Assembly: GCF_003363755.1 (NCBI RefSeq)
Contig: NZ_CP031396.1
Coordinates: forward strand, 3,132,501-3,196,500
Direction of reading: 5' to 3'
DNA length: 64,000 nucleotides
Origin: Pseudomonas protegens
GTDB lineage: Bacteria; Pseudomonadota; Gammaproteobacteria; Pseudomonadales; Pseudomonadaceae
Position 1 is the first letter of the stretch. The number at the start of each line of letters is the position of its first letter. The translations under genes were made by a program, and so were the position numbers. This document shows positions 26,198-37,173 of this stretch, in pieces. Under the pieces are notes generated by a model, which did no database searches, had not been told where the DNA came from, and saw nothing but the letters and a program-made list of their open reading frames with translations.

Positions 26198-27088
26198 TCA
26201 GACCGCTTCCGGCGCCTGGGCCCGACGTACGTCAGGCTGCTTCCAGGAGTCGGCAGCACTCTCTTCGATGGCTTGCTGGATCGCGCGCTTGCGAGCTTCT
26301 TCGGCGCGGCGGCTGAAGAACCAGACCAGGAAGGTCACCAGGGACACCGCCAGCAGGATCAGGCTGGCCACGGCGTTGATCTCCGGTTTGACCCCCAGGC
26401 GCACCGCCGAGAACACTTCCATCGGCAAGGTGGTGGAGCCAGGGCCAGAGACGAAGCTCGCCAGGACCAGGTCATCCAGGGACAGGGCGAAGGACATCAT
26501 GCCCCCCGCTGCCAGCGAAGGCGCGATCATCGGGATGGTGATCAGGAAGAACACCTTCCACGGCCGCGCGCCCAGGTCCATGGCCGCCTCTTCGATGGAC
26601 AGGTCAAGCTCGCGCAGGCGAGCCGACACCACCACCGCCACATAAGCCGCGCAGAACGTGGTGTGGGCAATCCAGATGGTGACGATGCCACGCTCCTGAG
26701 GCCAGCCGACCGCCTGAGCCATGGCCACGAACAGCAGCAACAGCGACAGGCCGGTGATCACTTCAGGCATCACCAGCGGCGCCGTCACCAGGCCACCGAA
26801 CAGGGTGCGGCCCTTGAAGTGAGTGATCCGGGTCAGGACGAACGCCGCCAGGGTGCCCAGGGCCACCGCGGCAACGGCGGTGTAGCAGGCAATTTCCAGG
26901 GAGCGCAGGACCGAGCCCATGAGCTGAGTGTTATCCAGCAGGCCGATGTACCAGTTGATCGACCAGCCGCCCCAGACCGTCACCAGTTTCGAGGCGTTGA
27001 ACGAGTAGATCACCAGGATCAGCATCGGCAGGTAGATGAACAACAGGCCCAGCACCAGCATCATGCTTGAGAAACTGAAGCGCTTCAT
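26198..27088 (-). CDS. spuH: Polyamine ABC transporter permease SpuH
   Basis: 296 aa inner-membrane permease of PotC/PotI type with about six helices. The ATPase-contact (EAA) loop reads LDLSIEEAAMDLGARPWKVFFLITIPMIAP in pieces around residues 160-190. Its ATG overlaps the spuG stop by 4 bp (ATGA at 27085-27088). With SpuG it forms the channel of the spermidine/putrescine importer fed by SpuD and SpuE and driven by SpuF. It is the last gene of the operon, before a strong terminator. Confidence 0.95.
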   Translation of the reverse strand: MKRFSFSSMMLVLGLLFIYLPMLILVIYSFNASKLVTVWGGWSINWYIGLLDNTQLMGSVLRSLEIACYTAVAAVALGTLAAFVLTRITHFKGRTLFGGLVTAPLVMPEVITGLSLLLLFVAMAQAVGWPQERGIVTIWIAHTTFCAAYVAVVVSARLRELDLSIEEAAMDLGARPWKVFFLITIPMIAPSLAAGGMMSFALSLDDLVLASFVSGPGSTTLPMEVFSAVRLGVKPEINAVASLILLAVSLVTFLVWFFSRRAEEARKRAIQQAIEESAADSWKQPDVRRAQAPEAV

Positions 27089-28005
27089 TCCTTGCCCTCC
27101 ATTTCTTTGGCCTGACTGCGGTTGAACAGGATGATCGGCACAATCAGGATCGCCAGCATCACCACCGCCAGGGCGGATGCCACCGGCCAGTCACGGTTGT
27201 TGAAGAACTCTTGCCAGAGCACCTTACCAATCATCAGGGTTTCCGGGCCGCCCAAGAGTTCCGGAATCACGAACTCGCCCACTACCGGGATGAACACCAG
27301 CATGCAACCGGCGATGATGCCGTTCTTGGACAGCGGCACGGTGATCTTCCAGAAGCTGTTGAAGGTGCTCGAACCCAGGTCGGCCGCGGCCTCCAGCAGG
27401 CTGGTGTCGTGCTTCACCAGGTTGGCGTACAGCGGCAGGATCATGAACGGCAGGTAGGAATAGACCACGCCGATGTACACCGCGATGTTGGTGTTGAGGA
27501 TCTGCAGCGGCTCGTTGATCCAGCCCATGGACAGCAGGAAGCCATTGAGCAGGCCGTTGTTGCTGAGGATGCCCATCCAGGCATAGACCCGAATCAGGAT
27601 CGCGGTCCAGGTCGGCATCATGATCAGCAGCACCAGCACGGTCTGCAGCTCTTTACGGGCACTGGCGATGGCATAGGCCATCGGGTAGCCGATCAGCAGG
27701 CAGAGGATGGTGCTGAAGAACGCCATCTTCAGCGAGCCCAGGTAAGCCGCGATGTACAGCTCGTCGTCGCCGAGCATCGCGTAGTTGCCCAGGTTGAGCA
27801 GCACCTGCAGCTTCTGGTCGACGTAGCTGTAGATCTCGGTATACGGCGGAATGGCCACGTCCGCTTCGGCGAAGCTGATCTTCAGTACGATGAAGAACGG
27901 CAGCATGAAGAACAGGAACAGCCAGATGAACGGAACCCCGATGACCAGCTGACGGCCACCGGGAATTATTCGATTGAGTCGGCGCTTGAGCTTTCGCATG
28001 TTCAT
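27085..28005 (-). CDS. spuG: Polyamine ABC transporter permease SpuG
   Basis: 306 aa from ATG 28005, which overlaps the spuF stop by 4 bp. PotB/PotH type: the first helix is at VIGVPFIWLFLFFMLPFFIVL, and the EAA loop is SLLEAAADLGSSTFNSFWKI. FVIPELLGG is a family segment. The open frame extends upstream to 28038, but those codons lie inside spuF. It pairs with SpuH. Confidence 0.95.
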   Translation of the reverse strand: MNMRKLKRRLNRIIPGGRQLVIGVPFIWLFLFFMLPFFIVLKISFAEADVAIPPYTEIYSYVDQKLQVLLNLGNYAMLGDDELYIAAYLGSLKMAFFSTILCLLIGYPMAYAIASARKELQTVLVLLIMMPTWTAILIRVYAWMGILSNNGLLNGFLLSMGWINEPLQILNTNIAVYIGVVYSYLPFMILPLYANLVKHDTSLLEAAADLGSSTFNSFWKITVPLSKNGIIAGCMLVFIPVVGEFVIPELLGGPETLMIGKVLWQEFFNNRDWPVASALAVVMLAILIVPIILFNRSQAKEMEGKE

Positions 28006-29144
28006 GAGCGCAGTACCACGCCGCTGTCGTCTTCCCACCAGACGTAAACCTGGTCACCCCAGGTCGGCCGGGCGCCGCGACGCTCGGCGTTGGCCACGAA
28101 GGACTGCACCAGCTTGCCGCTCGGCAGCTCGACGTAGAACACCGAGTGGCCGCCCAGGTAGGCAATGTCGTGCACCTTGCCGCTGGACCAGTTGTACTCG
28201 CAGGTCGGCATCTCGGCGGTCACCAGGAGCTTTTCCGGGCGGATCGCGTAGGTCACCGACTTGTCCTGCACCGAGGTACTGATGCCGTGGCCGACATAGA
28301 TGCTGCGGTCCAGGTCCTTGCAGGTGATCAGGGCGTGACCTTCGGCATCGTCCACCACTTCACCTTCGAAGATGTTGACGTTGCCGATGAATTCGCAGAC
28401 CAGGCGGCTGACCGGAGTCTCGTAGATATCGATCGGGCTGCCGATCTGGGCGATCCAGCCCAGGTGCATGATGGCGATGCGTTCGGCCATGGTCATGGCC
28501 TCTTCCTGGTCGTGGGTCACCATCACGCAGGTCACGCCTACGCGTTCGATGATCTCAACCAGTTCCAGCTGCATCTGCGAGCGCAGCTTCTTGTCCAGGG
28601 CGCCCATGGGTTCGTCCAGCAGCAACAGCTTGGGACGCTTGGCCAGGGAGCGAGCCAGGGCCACGCGCTGGCGCTGGCCACCGGACAGCTGGTGCGGCTT
28701 GCGCTTGGCATACTGGCTCATCTGTACCAGCTTGAGCATCTCCGCCACCCGGGCGTCGATTTCGGCCGCTGGGATCTTGTCCTGCTTGAGGCCGAAGGCG
28801 ATGTTCTGGGCCACGGTCATGTGCGGGAACAGCGCGTAGGACTGGAACATCATGTTGATCGGCCGCTCATAGGGCGGCATGTCGGTGATGTCCACACCAT
28901 CGAGGAAGATTCGCCCCTCCGTTGGCCGTTCGAAACCGGCCAGCATCCGCAGCAAGGTGGACTTGCCCGAACCCGAGCCGCCGAGCAGGGCGAAGATCTC
29001 GCCCTTCTTGATTTCCAGGGACACATCGTCCACGGCAACCGTCTCGTCGAACTTCTTCGTGACCCGGTCGATTTTGACCAGCACCTGCTTAGGTGTCTGG
29101 TCGCCCTCGAGGGCTTTCTTATAGGCGCCGGAGGCAACTGCCAT
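28002..29144 (-). CDS. spuF: Polyamine ABC transporter ATPase SpuF
   Basis: 380 aa from ATG 29144 (MAVASGAYKKALEG), GGGAG upstream. Walker A GGSGSGKS at 55-62, ABC signature LSGGQ at 153-157, Walker B LLLLDEP at 173-179 and the switch His in MVTHDQEEAMTM. A C-terminal TOBE-type regulatory domain (about 290-380) is typical of PotA/PotG. It drives import through SpuGH. A TTG codon at 29162 in frame is a less likely start. Confidence 0.95.
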   Translation of the reverse strand: MAVASGAYKKALEGDQTPKQVLVKIDRVTKKFDETVAVDDVSLEIKKGEIFALLGGSGSGKSTLLRMLAGFERPTEGRIFLDGVDITDMPPYERPINMMFQSYALFPHMTVAQNIAFGLKQDKIPAAEIDARVAEMLKLVQMSQYAKRKPHQLSGGQRQRVALARSLAKRPKLLLLDEPMGALDKKLRSQMQLELVEIIERVGVTCVMVTHDQEEAMTMAERIAIMHLGWIAQIGSPIDIYETPVSRLVCEFIGNVNIFEGEVVDDAEGHALITCKDLDRSIYVGHGISTSVQDKSVTYAIRPEKLLVTAEMPTCEYNWSSGKVHDIAYLGGHSVFYVELPSGKLVQSFVANAERRGARPTWGDQVYVWWEDDSGVVLRS

Positions 29145-29215
29145 TTGCGAAACTCCCAACAAAATTTGCAGCCCGCCCCACGTGGGCGGACCTTGGATAG
29201 TTTGAGCCTGTGGAA

Positions 29216-30322
<1,107 letters not shown>

Positions 30323-30446
30323 TTAAATAGTTGGGCCCAAGTTGCCCCGCGCTACCTGACAGCCTCCGAGCTGCCCAGCAACAAAACCGGCGCGCAACTT
30401 ACCCTCGATAAACCAATCCAGCAAAACTTTCTGTCATTTAATTGTT

Positions 30447-30483
30447 ACCTGTTGCCGCCCTCGCCACGATGACGGCAACAGGT
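30447..30483. terminator. Hairpin between spuD and spuE
   Basis: ACCTGTTGCCG (30447-30457) and CGGCAACAGGT (30473-30483) pair perfectly around a 15-nt loop, 17 bp past the spuD stop. No strong T tract follows on the minus strand. It is most likely a 3' stabilising or attenuating structure that raises spuD mRNA over the genes downstream. Confidence 0.6.
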
Positions 30484-30499
30484 CGTGCTGCAAATTGGC

Positions 30500-31612
30500 T
30501 TATTTGCCGGATTTGATCTTGGTCCAGCTGCGGGTCAGGATGCGCTGGGTCGCGGCCGGCAGGTCGGCAATCGCGTACAGCTTGGCCTGTACGTCAGCTG
30601 GCGGGTAAACGCCCGGGTCGCTGGTGATGTCTTTATCGACCAACGGGGTTGCAGCCGCGTTACCGTTGGGGAAACGCACGGCGTTGGTGATTTCGGCCAT
30701 GACTTCAGGCTTTTGCAGGAAGGTCATGAACTTGTAGGCGCCGTCGACGTTTTCCGCGTCTTTAGGGATGGCGACCATGTCGTAGAAGCTGCCAGCACCC
30801 TCTTTTGGAATGTTGTAGCTGACCTTGACCTTGTCACCGGCTTCGGCGGCACGGGCCTTGGCCTGATAGATATCGCCCGAGTAACCCACGGCGACGCAGA
30901 TATTGCCGTTAGCCAGGTCGGAGATGTACTTGGACGAGTGGAAATAGGCGATCGAAGGACGGATCTTGAGGAACAGGGCTTCGGCTTCAGCCAGTTGCTT
31001 CTTGTCCTGACTGTCGGTCGGGTAGCCCAGGTAGTGCAGCGCCACAGGAATCATCTCGGTTGGCGAATCGAGGAAACTGACGCCACAAGCCTTCAACTTC
31101 TCGGCGTTTTCCGGCTTGAACAGCAGGTCCCAGGAGTTGGTCGGTGCGTCGGCACCCAATACCGCCTTGACCTTCTCGGCGTTGAAACCGATGCCGATCG
31201 AACCCCACATGTAAGGGAAGGCGTGCTTGTTGCCCGGGTCGCTCACCGATACCGCCTTGAGCAGCGATTCGTTGAGGTTCTTCCAGTTCGGCAACTTGGA
31301 CTTGTCCAGTTCCTGATAGACACCGGCCTTGATCTGCTTGGCCAGGAAGTTGTTGGAAGGCACGACTACGTCGTAACCGGATTTGCCGGCGAGCAACTTG
31401 GCTTCCAGGGTTTCGTTGCTGTCGAACACGTCATAGACCACTTTGATGCCCGACTCGGCTTCAAATTTCTTGATGGTGTCCGGGGCGATGTAATCGGACC
31501 AGTTATAAACGTGCAGTACTTTATCGTCCGCCTGCGCTGCCGCCGCCATCACGCCCATCAGGGACATGGCGAGGAGGGTCTTGCCAGCTAACTTCATACC
31601 TAATGCCTTCAT
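30500..31612 (-). CDS. spuD: Periplasmic polyamine-binding protein SpuD
   Basis: 370 aa from ATG 31612, GGAG 8 bp upstream. The signal peptide ends AAAAQADD. The mature protein begins [20 protein letters not shown] and has [18 protein letters not shown] then YSGDIYQ, the PotF-like polyamine fold. By position it corresponds to the putrescine-binding SpuD of P. aeruginosa. The 170-bp gap from spuC leaves room for a separate promoter. Confidence 0.94.
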   Translation of the reverse strand: MKALGMKLAGKTLLAMSLMGVMAAAAQADDKVLHVYNWSDYIAPDTIKKFEAESGIKVVYDVFDSNETLEAKLLAGKSGYDVVVPSNNFLAKQIKAGVYQELDKSKLPNWKNLNESLLKAVSVSDPGNKHAFPYMWGSIGIGFNAEKVKAVLGADAPTNSWDLLFKPENAEKLKACGVSFLDSPTEMIPVALHYLGYPTDSQDKKQLAEAEALFLKIRPSIAYFHSSKYISDLANGNICVAVGYSGDIYQAKARAAEAGDKVKVSYNIPKEGAGSFYDMVAIPKDAENVDGAYKFMTFLQKPEVMAEITNAVRFPNGNAAATPLVDKDITSDPGVYPPADVQAKLYAIADLPAATQRILTRSWTKIKSGK

Positions 31613-31782
31613 GCGTAATGCTCCAATTATTCTTTTTTAACCACTCGCTCAGCGGCCAGTCTCAGGGCAACCAAAACGGCGGGTAGTCTGGCAAGATCCA
31701 AGGCCGGCTTTCAAGGAAAGACCCATCCTTTATATCTGCTTCGAGCGCCGTGCCCGCAAGCACCACGCTCAAAGCCTAGCAC

Positions 31783-33147
31783 TCAGTTCTGCAGCACACT
31801 CAAGGTCAGATCCAGGCACTTGCGCGCCTTGGCCACCAGTTCGTCGATCTCCGCCTCGCTGATCACCAGCGGTGGTGCAATGATCATGGTGTCGCCCACG
31901 GCACGCATGATCAGACCGTTATCGAAGCAGAACTGTCGGCAGATCATGCCCACGCCGCGGCCTTCATAGCGCGCGCGGGTGGCCTTGTCCTTGACCAGCT
32001 CGATCGCCCCCAGCAGGCCTACCCCGCGAACCTCACCCACCAACGGATGATCACTCAGCTCACGCAGACGTTTCTGCAAATAGGGTGCCGCTTTTTCGTG
32101 AGCGCGCTGGATAATTTTTTCATCGCGCATGATGCGGATGTTTTCCAGGGCCACGGCTGCGGCCACCGGATGGCCGGAGTAGGTGAAACCGTGGTTGAAA
32201 TCGCCGCCCTCGTTGAGCACCGCCACCACTTCGTCACGGACAATCAGGCCGCCCATGGGGATGTAGCCGGAGGTCAGGCCCTTGGCGATGGTCATCATGT
32301 CGGGCTTGAGGTCGTAGAAATCGCTACCGAACCACTCACCGGTGCGGCCGAAGCCACAGATCACTTCGTCGGCGACGAAGAGGATGTCGTACTTGGCGAG
32401 GATTTCCTTGATCCGCGGCCAGTAGCTGTCCGGCGGCACAATCACGCCGCCAGCGCCCTGGATCGGCTCGGCGATAAAGGCACCGACGTTATCCACACCC
32501 AGTTCCAGAATCTTCTCTTCCAACTGGTTGGCCGCCCAGATACCGAACTCTTCGGGGCTCATGTCGCCACCTTCACCGAACCAGTACGGTTGCGGGATAT
32601 GAACGATACCCGGGATCGGCAGGTCGCCCTGTTCGTGCATGTAGGTCATGCCGCCGAGGCTGGCACCGGCCACGGTGGAACCGTGGTAGCCGTTGACCCG
32701 GCTGATGATGGTCTTCTTGTTCGGCTGGCCCTTGATCGCCCAGTAATGGCGGACCATGCGCAGCATGGTGTCGTTGCCTTCGGAGCCGGAACCGGTGAAG
32801 AACACGTGGTTCATGCCTTCTGGCGCGATATCAGCGATCGCCTTGGACAGCTCCAGCACCGGCGGGTGGGCGGTCTGGAAGAACAGGTTGTAATAGGGCA
32901 GTTCGCGCATTTGCTTGCTGGCCGCTTCCGCCAGTTCATCACGGCCATAGCCAATGGCTACGCACCACAGACCGGCCATGCCGTCGAGAATCTGATTGCC
33001 TTCACTGTCCCAGAGGTACACCCCCTTGGCATGGGTGATGATCCGCGGCCCCTTCTCCTTCAATTGCTTGAAGTCACTGAAAGGCGCCAGGTGGTGATCA
33101 CTGCTGAGGGTTTGCCACTCGCGGGTTTGCGGGTTTTTATGAGTCAT
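31783..33147 (-). CDS. spuC: Putrescine/polyamine-pyruvate aminotransferase SpuC
   Basis: 454 aa class III PLP aminotransferase from ATG 33147 (AGGAGAG 5 bp upstream). PLP Lys289 sits in MTIAKGLTSGYIPMGG. The cofactor acid is in ILFVADEVICGFGRTG, and VNGYHGSTVAG supplies the ring-stacking Tyr. It passes an amino group from putrescine or related diamines to pyruvate, producing aminobutyraldehyde and alanine. It lies between spuB and the transporter genes. Confidence 0.95.
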   Translation of the reverse strand: MTHKNPQTREWQTLSSDHHLAPFSDFKQLKEKGPRIITHAKGVYLWDSEGNQILDGMAGLWCVAIGYGRDELAEAASKQMRELPYYNLFFQTAHPPVLELSKAIADIAPEGMNHVFFTGSGSEGNDTMLRMVRHYWAIKGQPNKKTIISRVNGYHGSTVAGASLGGMTYMHEQGDLPIPGIVHIPQPYWFGEGGDMSPEEFGIWAANQLEEKILELGVDNVGAFIAEPIQGAGGVIVPPDSYWPRIKEILAKYDILFVADEVICGFGRTGEWFGSDFYDLKPDMMTIAKGLTSGYIPMGGLIVRDEVVAVLNEGGDFNHGFTYSGHPVAAAVALENIRIMRDEKIIQRAHEKAAPYLQKRLRELSDHPLVGEVRGVGLLGAIELVKDKATRARYEGRGVGMICRQFCFDNGLIMRAVGDTMIIAPPLVISEAEIDELVAKARKCLDLTLSVLQN

Positions 33148-33203
33148 CAATCTCTCCTAAGTGTCAGTGAAGGCGCCGCTGGGGGGCAGCGGCGCCCGGC
33201 GAA

Positions 33204-34562
33204 TCAGACGGCGAACAGCAGGAATTCCCGCTCCCACGAACTGATCACGCGCTTGAAGTTTTCGTGCTCGGCCCGCTTCACCGCGACATAGCCGGTGATG
33301 AACTTCTGGCCCAGGTACTTCTCGATGGTCTTGCTGTTTTCCATACGCTCCAGGGCGTCCTCGATGGTCAACGGCAGGCGCAGGTTGCGTCGTTCATAAC
33401 CACGACCGACCACTGGCGCGCTCGGGTTGTGGCCTTCGACCATGCCGATGAAGCCGCACAGCAGGCTGGCAGCAATGGCCAGGTAAGGGTTGGCGTCGGC
33501 GCCCGGCAGACGGTTTTCCACCCGACGGTTCTGCGGTCCGGCATCCGGCACCCGCAGGCCCACGGTGCGGTTCTCTTCGCCCCACTCGACGTTTACCGGC
33601 GCCGAGGTATCGGGCAGGAAGCGGCGGAACGAGTTGACGTTGGGAGCGAACAGCGGCAGCAACTCGGGGATGAACTTCTGCAGCCCGCCAATGTGGTTGA
33701 GGAACAGCTGGCTCATGGTTCCGTCTTCGTTGGAGAAGACGTTCTTGCCGGTGTTGATGTCGATGATGCTCTGGTGCAAATGCATGGCGCTACCAGGCTC
33801 GCCGGTCATGGGCTTGGCCATGAAGGTGGCCGCCACGTCGTGCTTGAGGGCCGCCTCGCGCATGGTGCGCTTGAACACCAGGATCTGGTCGGCCAGGGAC
33901 AGGGCGTCGCCGTGACGGAAGTTGATCTCCATCTGCGCCGTGCCGTCTTCATGGATCAGGGTATCCAGGTCCAGCTCCTGCAGTTCGCACCAGTCGTAGA
34001 CATCTTCGAACAGCGGATCGAATTCGTTGGCCGCTTCGATGGAGAACGACTGACGACCGGTTTCAGGGCGGCCGGAACGGCCGATCGGCGGCTGCAGCGG
34101 GTAGTCCGGGTCGTCGCTGCGCTTGGTCAGGTAGAACTCCATCTCCGGCGCCACGATGGGCTGCCAGCCGTGGTCGGCGTAGAGCTTGAGCACCTTCTTC
34201 AAGACGTTGCGGGGCGACAGCTCGATGGGGTTGCCCTGCTTGTCGTAGGTGTCGTGGATCACCTGGGCAGTGGGTTCGATGGCCCAGGGCACGAGGTACA
34301 CCGCGTTCTGGTCGGGGCGGCAAATCATGTCGATGTCCGCCGGGTCCAGCAACTCGTAATAGATGTCGTCTTCGACATAGTCGCCGGTCACGGTCTGCAA
34401 CAGCACGCTCTCGGGCAGGCGCATGCCTTTTTCGGCAATGAACTTGTTGGTCGGCGAGATCTTGCCCCGGGTGATACCGGTCAAATCGCCGATCATGCAT
34501 TCGACTTCTGTGATCTTGTGGTCTTTCAACCAATCGGTGAGCTGGTCGAGGTTGTTACTCAT
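33204..34562 (-). CDS. spuB: Gamma-glutamyl-polyamine synthetase SpuB
   Basis: 452 aa glutamine-synthetase fold. Active-site strands are APEMEFYLTKR, EINFRHGDALSLADQ, MAKPMTGEPGSAMHLHQS and NRRVENRLPGADANPYLA. The family ligates glutamate to putrescine or other polyamines with ATP, the entry to the gamma-glutamyl route. The context with spuA, spuC and uptake genes identifies it as SpuB rather than the ammonia-assimilating GlnA. It is 38 bp after spuA. Confidence 0.94.
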   Translation of the reverse strand: MSNNLDQLTDWLKDHKITEVECMIGDLTGITRGKISPTNKFIAEKGMRLPESVLLQTVTGDYVEDDIYYELLDPADIDMICRPDQNAVYLVPWAIEPTAQVIHDTYDKQGNPIELSPRNVLKKVLKLYADHGWQPIVAPEMEFYLTKRSDDPDYPLQPPIGRSGRPETGRQSFSIEAANEFDPLFEDVYDWCELQELDLDTLIHEDGTAQMEINFRHGDALSLADQILVFKRTMREAALKHDVAATFMAKPMTGEPGSAMHLHQSIIDINTGKNVFSNEDGTMSQLFLNHIGGLQKFIPELLPLFAPNVNSFRRFLPDTSAPVNVEWGEENRTVGLRVPDAGPQNRRVENRLPGADANPYLAIAASLLCGFIGMVEGHNPSAPVVGRGYERRNLRLPLTIEDALERMENSKTIEKYLGQKFITGYVAVKRAEHENFKRVISSWEREFLLFAV

Positions 34563-34600
34563 AAATGCCTCTAGGCTGAGTTTCCTGACTCTCTATTAAG

Positions 34601-35383
34601 TCAGGCGTTGTGTGACGCTTCGGCGTCGCGTTGTTTTGCCCGTTTGCGGCAGGCATCACCAAAAGCCTGGAAGATGGCCAGATAGTGAGGATTGCAGCTT
34701 ACCTGCCATTCGGGGTGCCATTGCACCCCCAAAGCAAATGCCTTGCCTCCCTCGACCGAGATGGCCTCCACCAGACCGTCAGGCGCCAGCGCCTCGACCC
34801 GCAGGCCCGGCGCCAGACGTTCAACGCCTTGAGCATGAATCGAGTTGACTTGAATCTTCTGCGGCAGGCCCAGATTCGCCAGGACCCCACCCGCCTGGAC
34901 GTGCAAATCATGGGCAGGCGCGTACCAGGCATCCAGGGGCTGACCAGGCTCGTCATCATGGCGGTGGTCCATGAACGGCTGCACGTCATGCACGTTCTGA
35001 TGAAGGCTGCCGCCCAGGGCTACATTCATTTCCTGGAATCCGCGACAGATGCCCAGCACCGGAACACCGGCTTGGACGGCGGCATTCAACAGCGGCAGAG
35101 TGGCCGCGTCCCGTGCAGAATCATGAGCAGTGTCCGGTGCGCTGGCAGGCCCCTGGTAATGGAAAGGTTCGATATTGGAGGGAGAACCGGTAAAGAGGAT
35201 GCCGTCCAGACCGTCCAGAATATCGGACGGGGAAAGCAACTGCGCCATGGACGGAAGAATCACCGGCACGCCCTGGGCTGCGCTGGCTACTGCCTGTACA
35301 TACTCGTCGCCACTGATGTGATAGGCATGCAGACCGATCTGCCTGGAGCAGGCGGTGATGCCGATTAACGGCAGGCGAGACAT
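34601..35383 (-). CDS. spuA: Gamma-glutamyl-GABA hydrolase SpuA (class I glutamine amidotransferase type)
   Basis: 260 aa. The nucleophile is Cys113 in LGICRGFQEMNVALGG, and the His-x-Glu of the triad is in VQWHPEWQ. TGSPSNIEPFHY is a PuuD family segment. It releases GABA from gamma-glutamyl-GABA, closing the pathway that SpuB opens. First gene of the spuABCDEFGH operon, divergent from spuI across a 278-bp control region. Confidence 0.93.
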   Translation of the reverse strand: MSRLPLIGITACSRQIGLHAYHISGDEYVQAVASAAQGVPVILPSMAQLLSPSDILDGLDGILFTGSPSNIEPFHYQGPASAPDTAHDSARDAATLPLLNAAVQAGVPVLGICRGFQEMNVALGGSLHQNVHDVQPFMDHRHDDEPGQPLDAWYAPAHDLHVQAGGVLANLGLPQKIQVNSIHAQGVERLAPGLRVEALAPDGLVEAISVEGGKAFALGVQWHPEWQVSCNPHYLAIFQAFGDACRKRAKQRDAEASHNA

Positions 35384-35439
35384 GAAACACCCCGGTATTA
35401 TTGCTGTTATGGGTTTGATTCGAGCTTAGCCTTGTTCAT

Positions 35440-35474
35440 TTTTTTACACAACACCCCCGTAAAAAATACAACAC
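35440..35474. promoter_or_regulatory. Inverted and direct repeats in the spuA-spuI control region
   Basis: TTTTTTAC (35440-35447) is inverted as GTAAAAAA (35459-35466). The 7-mer ACAACAC occurs at 35448 and again at 35468, exactly 20 bp apart, about two helical turns. It lies 57-91 bp upstream of spuA, a position suited to an operator. The cognate regulator is not identifiable from sequence. Confidence 0.4.
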
Positions 35475-35622
35475 GGCCCGCTCAAGTCTGCGCTACCCGA
35501 GGCAGTCGAGTCCCAAAAAACGCCCTGTTTTGCCCCAAAAGAGCCTCGCCAGCCCTTTATTAGGGCGTAAAGAGCCTTACTTGACTTCGGCATGCCGTTC
35601 GGGTTGACTGAAACCAGAAAAG

Positions 35623-35635
35623 ATCAATGATTGAT
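35623..35635. promoter_or_regulatory. Small perfect palindrome upstream of spuI
   Basis: ATCAAT-G-ATTGAT is a 6-1-6 palindrome 26 bp before the spuI ATG, close to where transcription would start. It is a candidate repressor site only. Confidence 0.35.
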
Positions 35636-35661
35636 ATTTTTAACAACAAAGGTGTTGCATC

Positions 35662-37038
35662 ATGTCGGTACCCCCGCGTGCCGTTCAGCTCAACGAAGCG
35701 AACGCGTTCCTTAAGGAACATCCTGAGGTTCTGTACGTTGACCTTCTGATTGCGGATATGAATGGTGTGGTGCGCGGCAAGCGCATCGAACGCACCAGCC
35801 TCCACAAGGTTTACGAGAAAGGCATCAACCTGCCGGCCTCCCTGTTTGCCCTGGATATCAATGGCTCTACGGTGGAAAGCACCGGCCTGGGCCTGGACAT
35901 CGGCGATGCTGACCGAATCTGCTATCCAATCCCCGATACCCTGTGCAACGAGCCCTGGCAGAAGCGTCCTACCGCGCAACTGCTGATGACCATGCACGAG
36001 CTTGAAGGCGATCCGTTCTTCGCCGATCCACGAGAAGTACTGCGCCAGGTCGTGGCCAAGTTCGACGAACTGGGACTGACCATCTGCGCCGCCTTCGAAC
36101 TGGAGTTCTACCTGATCGACCAGGAGAACGTGAACGGCCGTCCACAACCGCCACGTTCGCCGATCTCCGGCAAACGCCCGCATTCCACCCAGGTCTACCT
36201 GATCGACGATCTCGACGAATACGTCGACTGCCTCCAGGACATTCTGGAAGGTGCCAAGGAACAAGGCATCCCGGCCGACGCCATCGTCAAGGAAAGTGCC
36301 CCGGCACAATTCGAAGTCAACCTGCACCACGTGGCCGACCCGATCAAGGCATGCGACTACGCGGTACTGCTCAAGCGCCTGATCAAGAACATCGCCTACG
36401 ACCATGAGATGGATACCACCTTCATGGCCAAGCCTTACCCAGGCCAGGCGGGCAACGGTCTGCACGTCCACATTTCGGTTCTGGATAAAGATGGCAAGAA
36501 CATCTTTGCCAGCGAGGATCCCGAGCAGAACGCCGCACTGCGTCACGCGATCGGCGGTGTGCTCGAGACCCTGCCGGCGCAGATGGCCTTCCTCTGCCCG
36601 AACGTCAACTCCTACCGTCGTTTCGGCGCACAGTTCTATGTGCCGAACTCGCCGAGCTGGGGCCTGGACAACCGTACCGTGGCCCTGCGGGTGCCGACCG
36701 GTTCGGCCGATGCCGTGCGCCTGGAACACCGGGTCGCTGGCGCCGACGCCAACCCGTACTTGTTGATGGCCTCGGTCCTGGCGGGCGTGCACCACGGCCT
36801 GACCAACAAGATCGAGCCACCGGCGCCGACCGAAGGCAACAGCTACGAGCAGAACGAGCAGAGCCTGCCGAACAACTTGCGCGATGCCCTGCGCGAGCTG
36901 GACGACAGTGAGGTAATGGCCAAGTACATCGATCCGAAGTACATCGATATCTTCGTGGCCTGCAAGGAGAGCGAGCTGGAAGAGTTCGAACACTCCATCT
37001 CCGACCTCGAGTACAACTGGTACCTGCACACCGTTTAA
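35662..37038 (+). CDS. spuI: Gamma-glutamyl-polyamine synthetase SpuI
   Basis: 458 aa glutamine-synthetase fold, ATG 35662 with AAGGTG upstream. Active-site strands are FELEFYLIDQ, EVNLHHVADPIKACD, MAKPYPGQAGNGLHVHISV and RLEHRVAGADANPYLL. It shares the overall plan with SpuB but is clearly diverged, suggesting different polyamine preference. The gene divergent from spuA in P. aeruginosa is spuI, the same arrangement. A strong terminator follows at once. Confidence 0.92.
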   Translation: MSVPPRAVQLNEANAFLKEHPEVLYVDLLIADMNGVVRGKRIERTSLHKVYEKGINLPASLFALDINGSTVESTGLGLDIGDADRICYPIPDTLCNEPWQKRPTAQLLMTMHELEGDPFFADPREVLRQVVAKFDELGLTICAAFELEFYLIDQENVNGRPQPPRSPISGKRPHSTQVYLIDDLDEYVDCLQDILEGAKEQGIPADAIVKESAPAQFEVNLHHVADPIKACDYAVLLKRLIKNIAYDHEMDTTFMAKPYPGQAGNGLHVHISVLDKDGKNIFASEDPEQNAALRHAIGGVLETLPAQMAFLCPNVNSYRRFGAQFYVPNSPSWGLDNRTVALRVPTGSADAVRLEHRVAGADANPYLLMASVLAGVHHGLTNKIEPPAPTEGNSYEQNEQSLPNNLRDALRELDDSEVMAKYIDPKYIDIFVACKESELEEFEHSISDLEYNWYLHTV

Positions 37039-37057
37039 GCGGTTGTTGCAAAAAAAC

Positions 37058-37093
37058 AACGCCGCGGAGCTGACAGCCCCGCGGCGTTTTTTT
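37058..37093. terminator. Intrinsic terminator after spuI
   Basis: AACGCCGCGG (37058-37067) and CCGCGGCGTT (37079-37088) pair perfectly around an 11-nt loop, followed by a T run to 37093. It lies 20 bp past the spuI stop. Confidence 0.93.
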
Positions 37094-37173
37094 GTGCCAC
37101 TGATCCATGGCCGGCGGATACAGGAATTCTGACGCTCTCGCGTACAATGCCCGCTGCCCAGTAGGAGACACCG

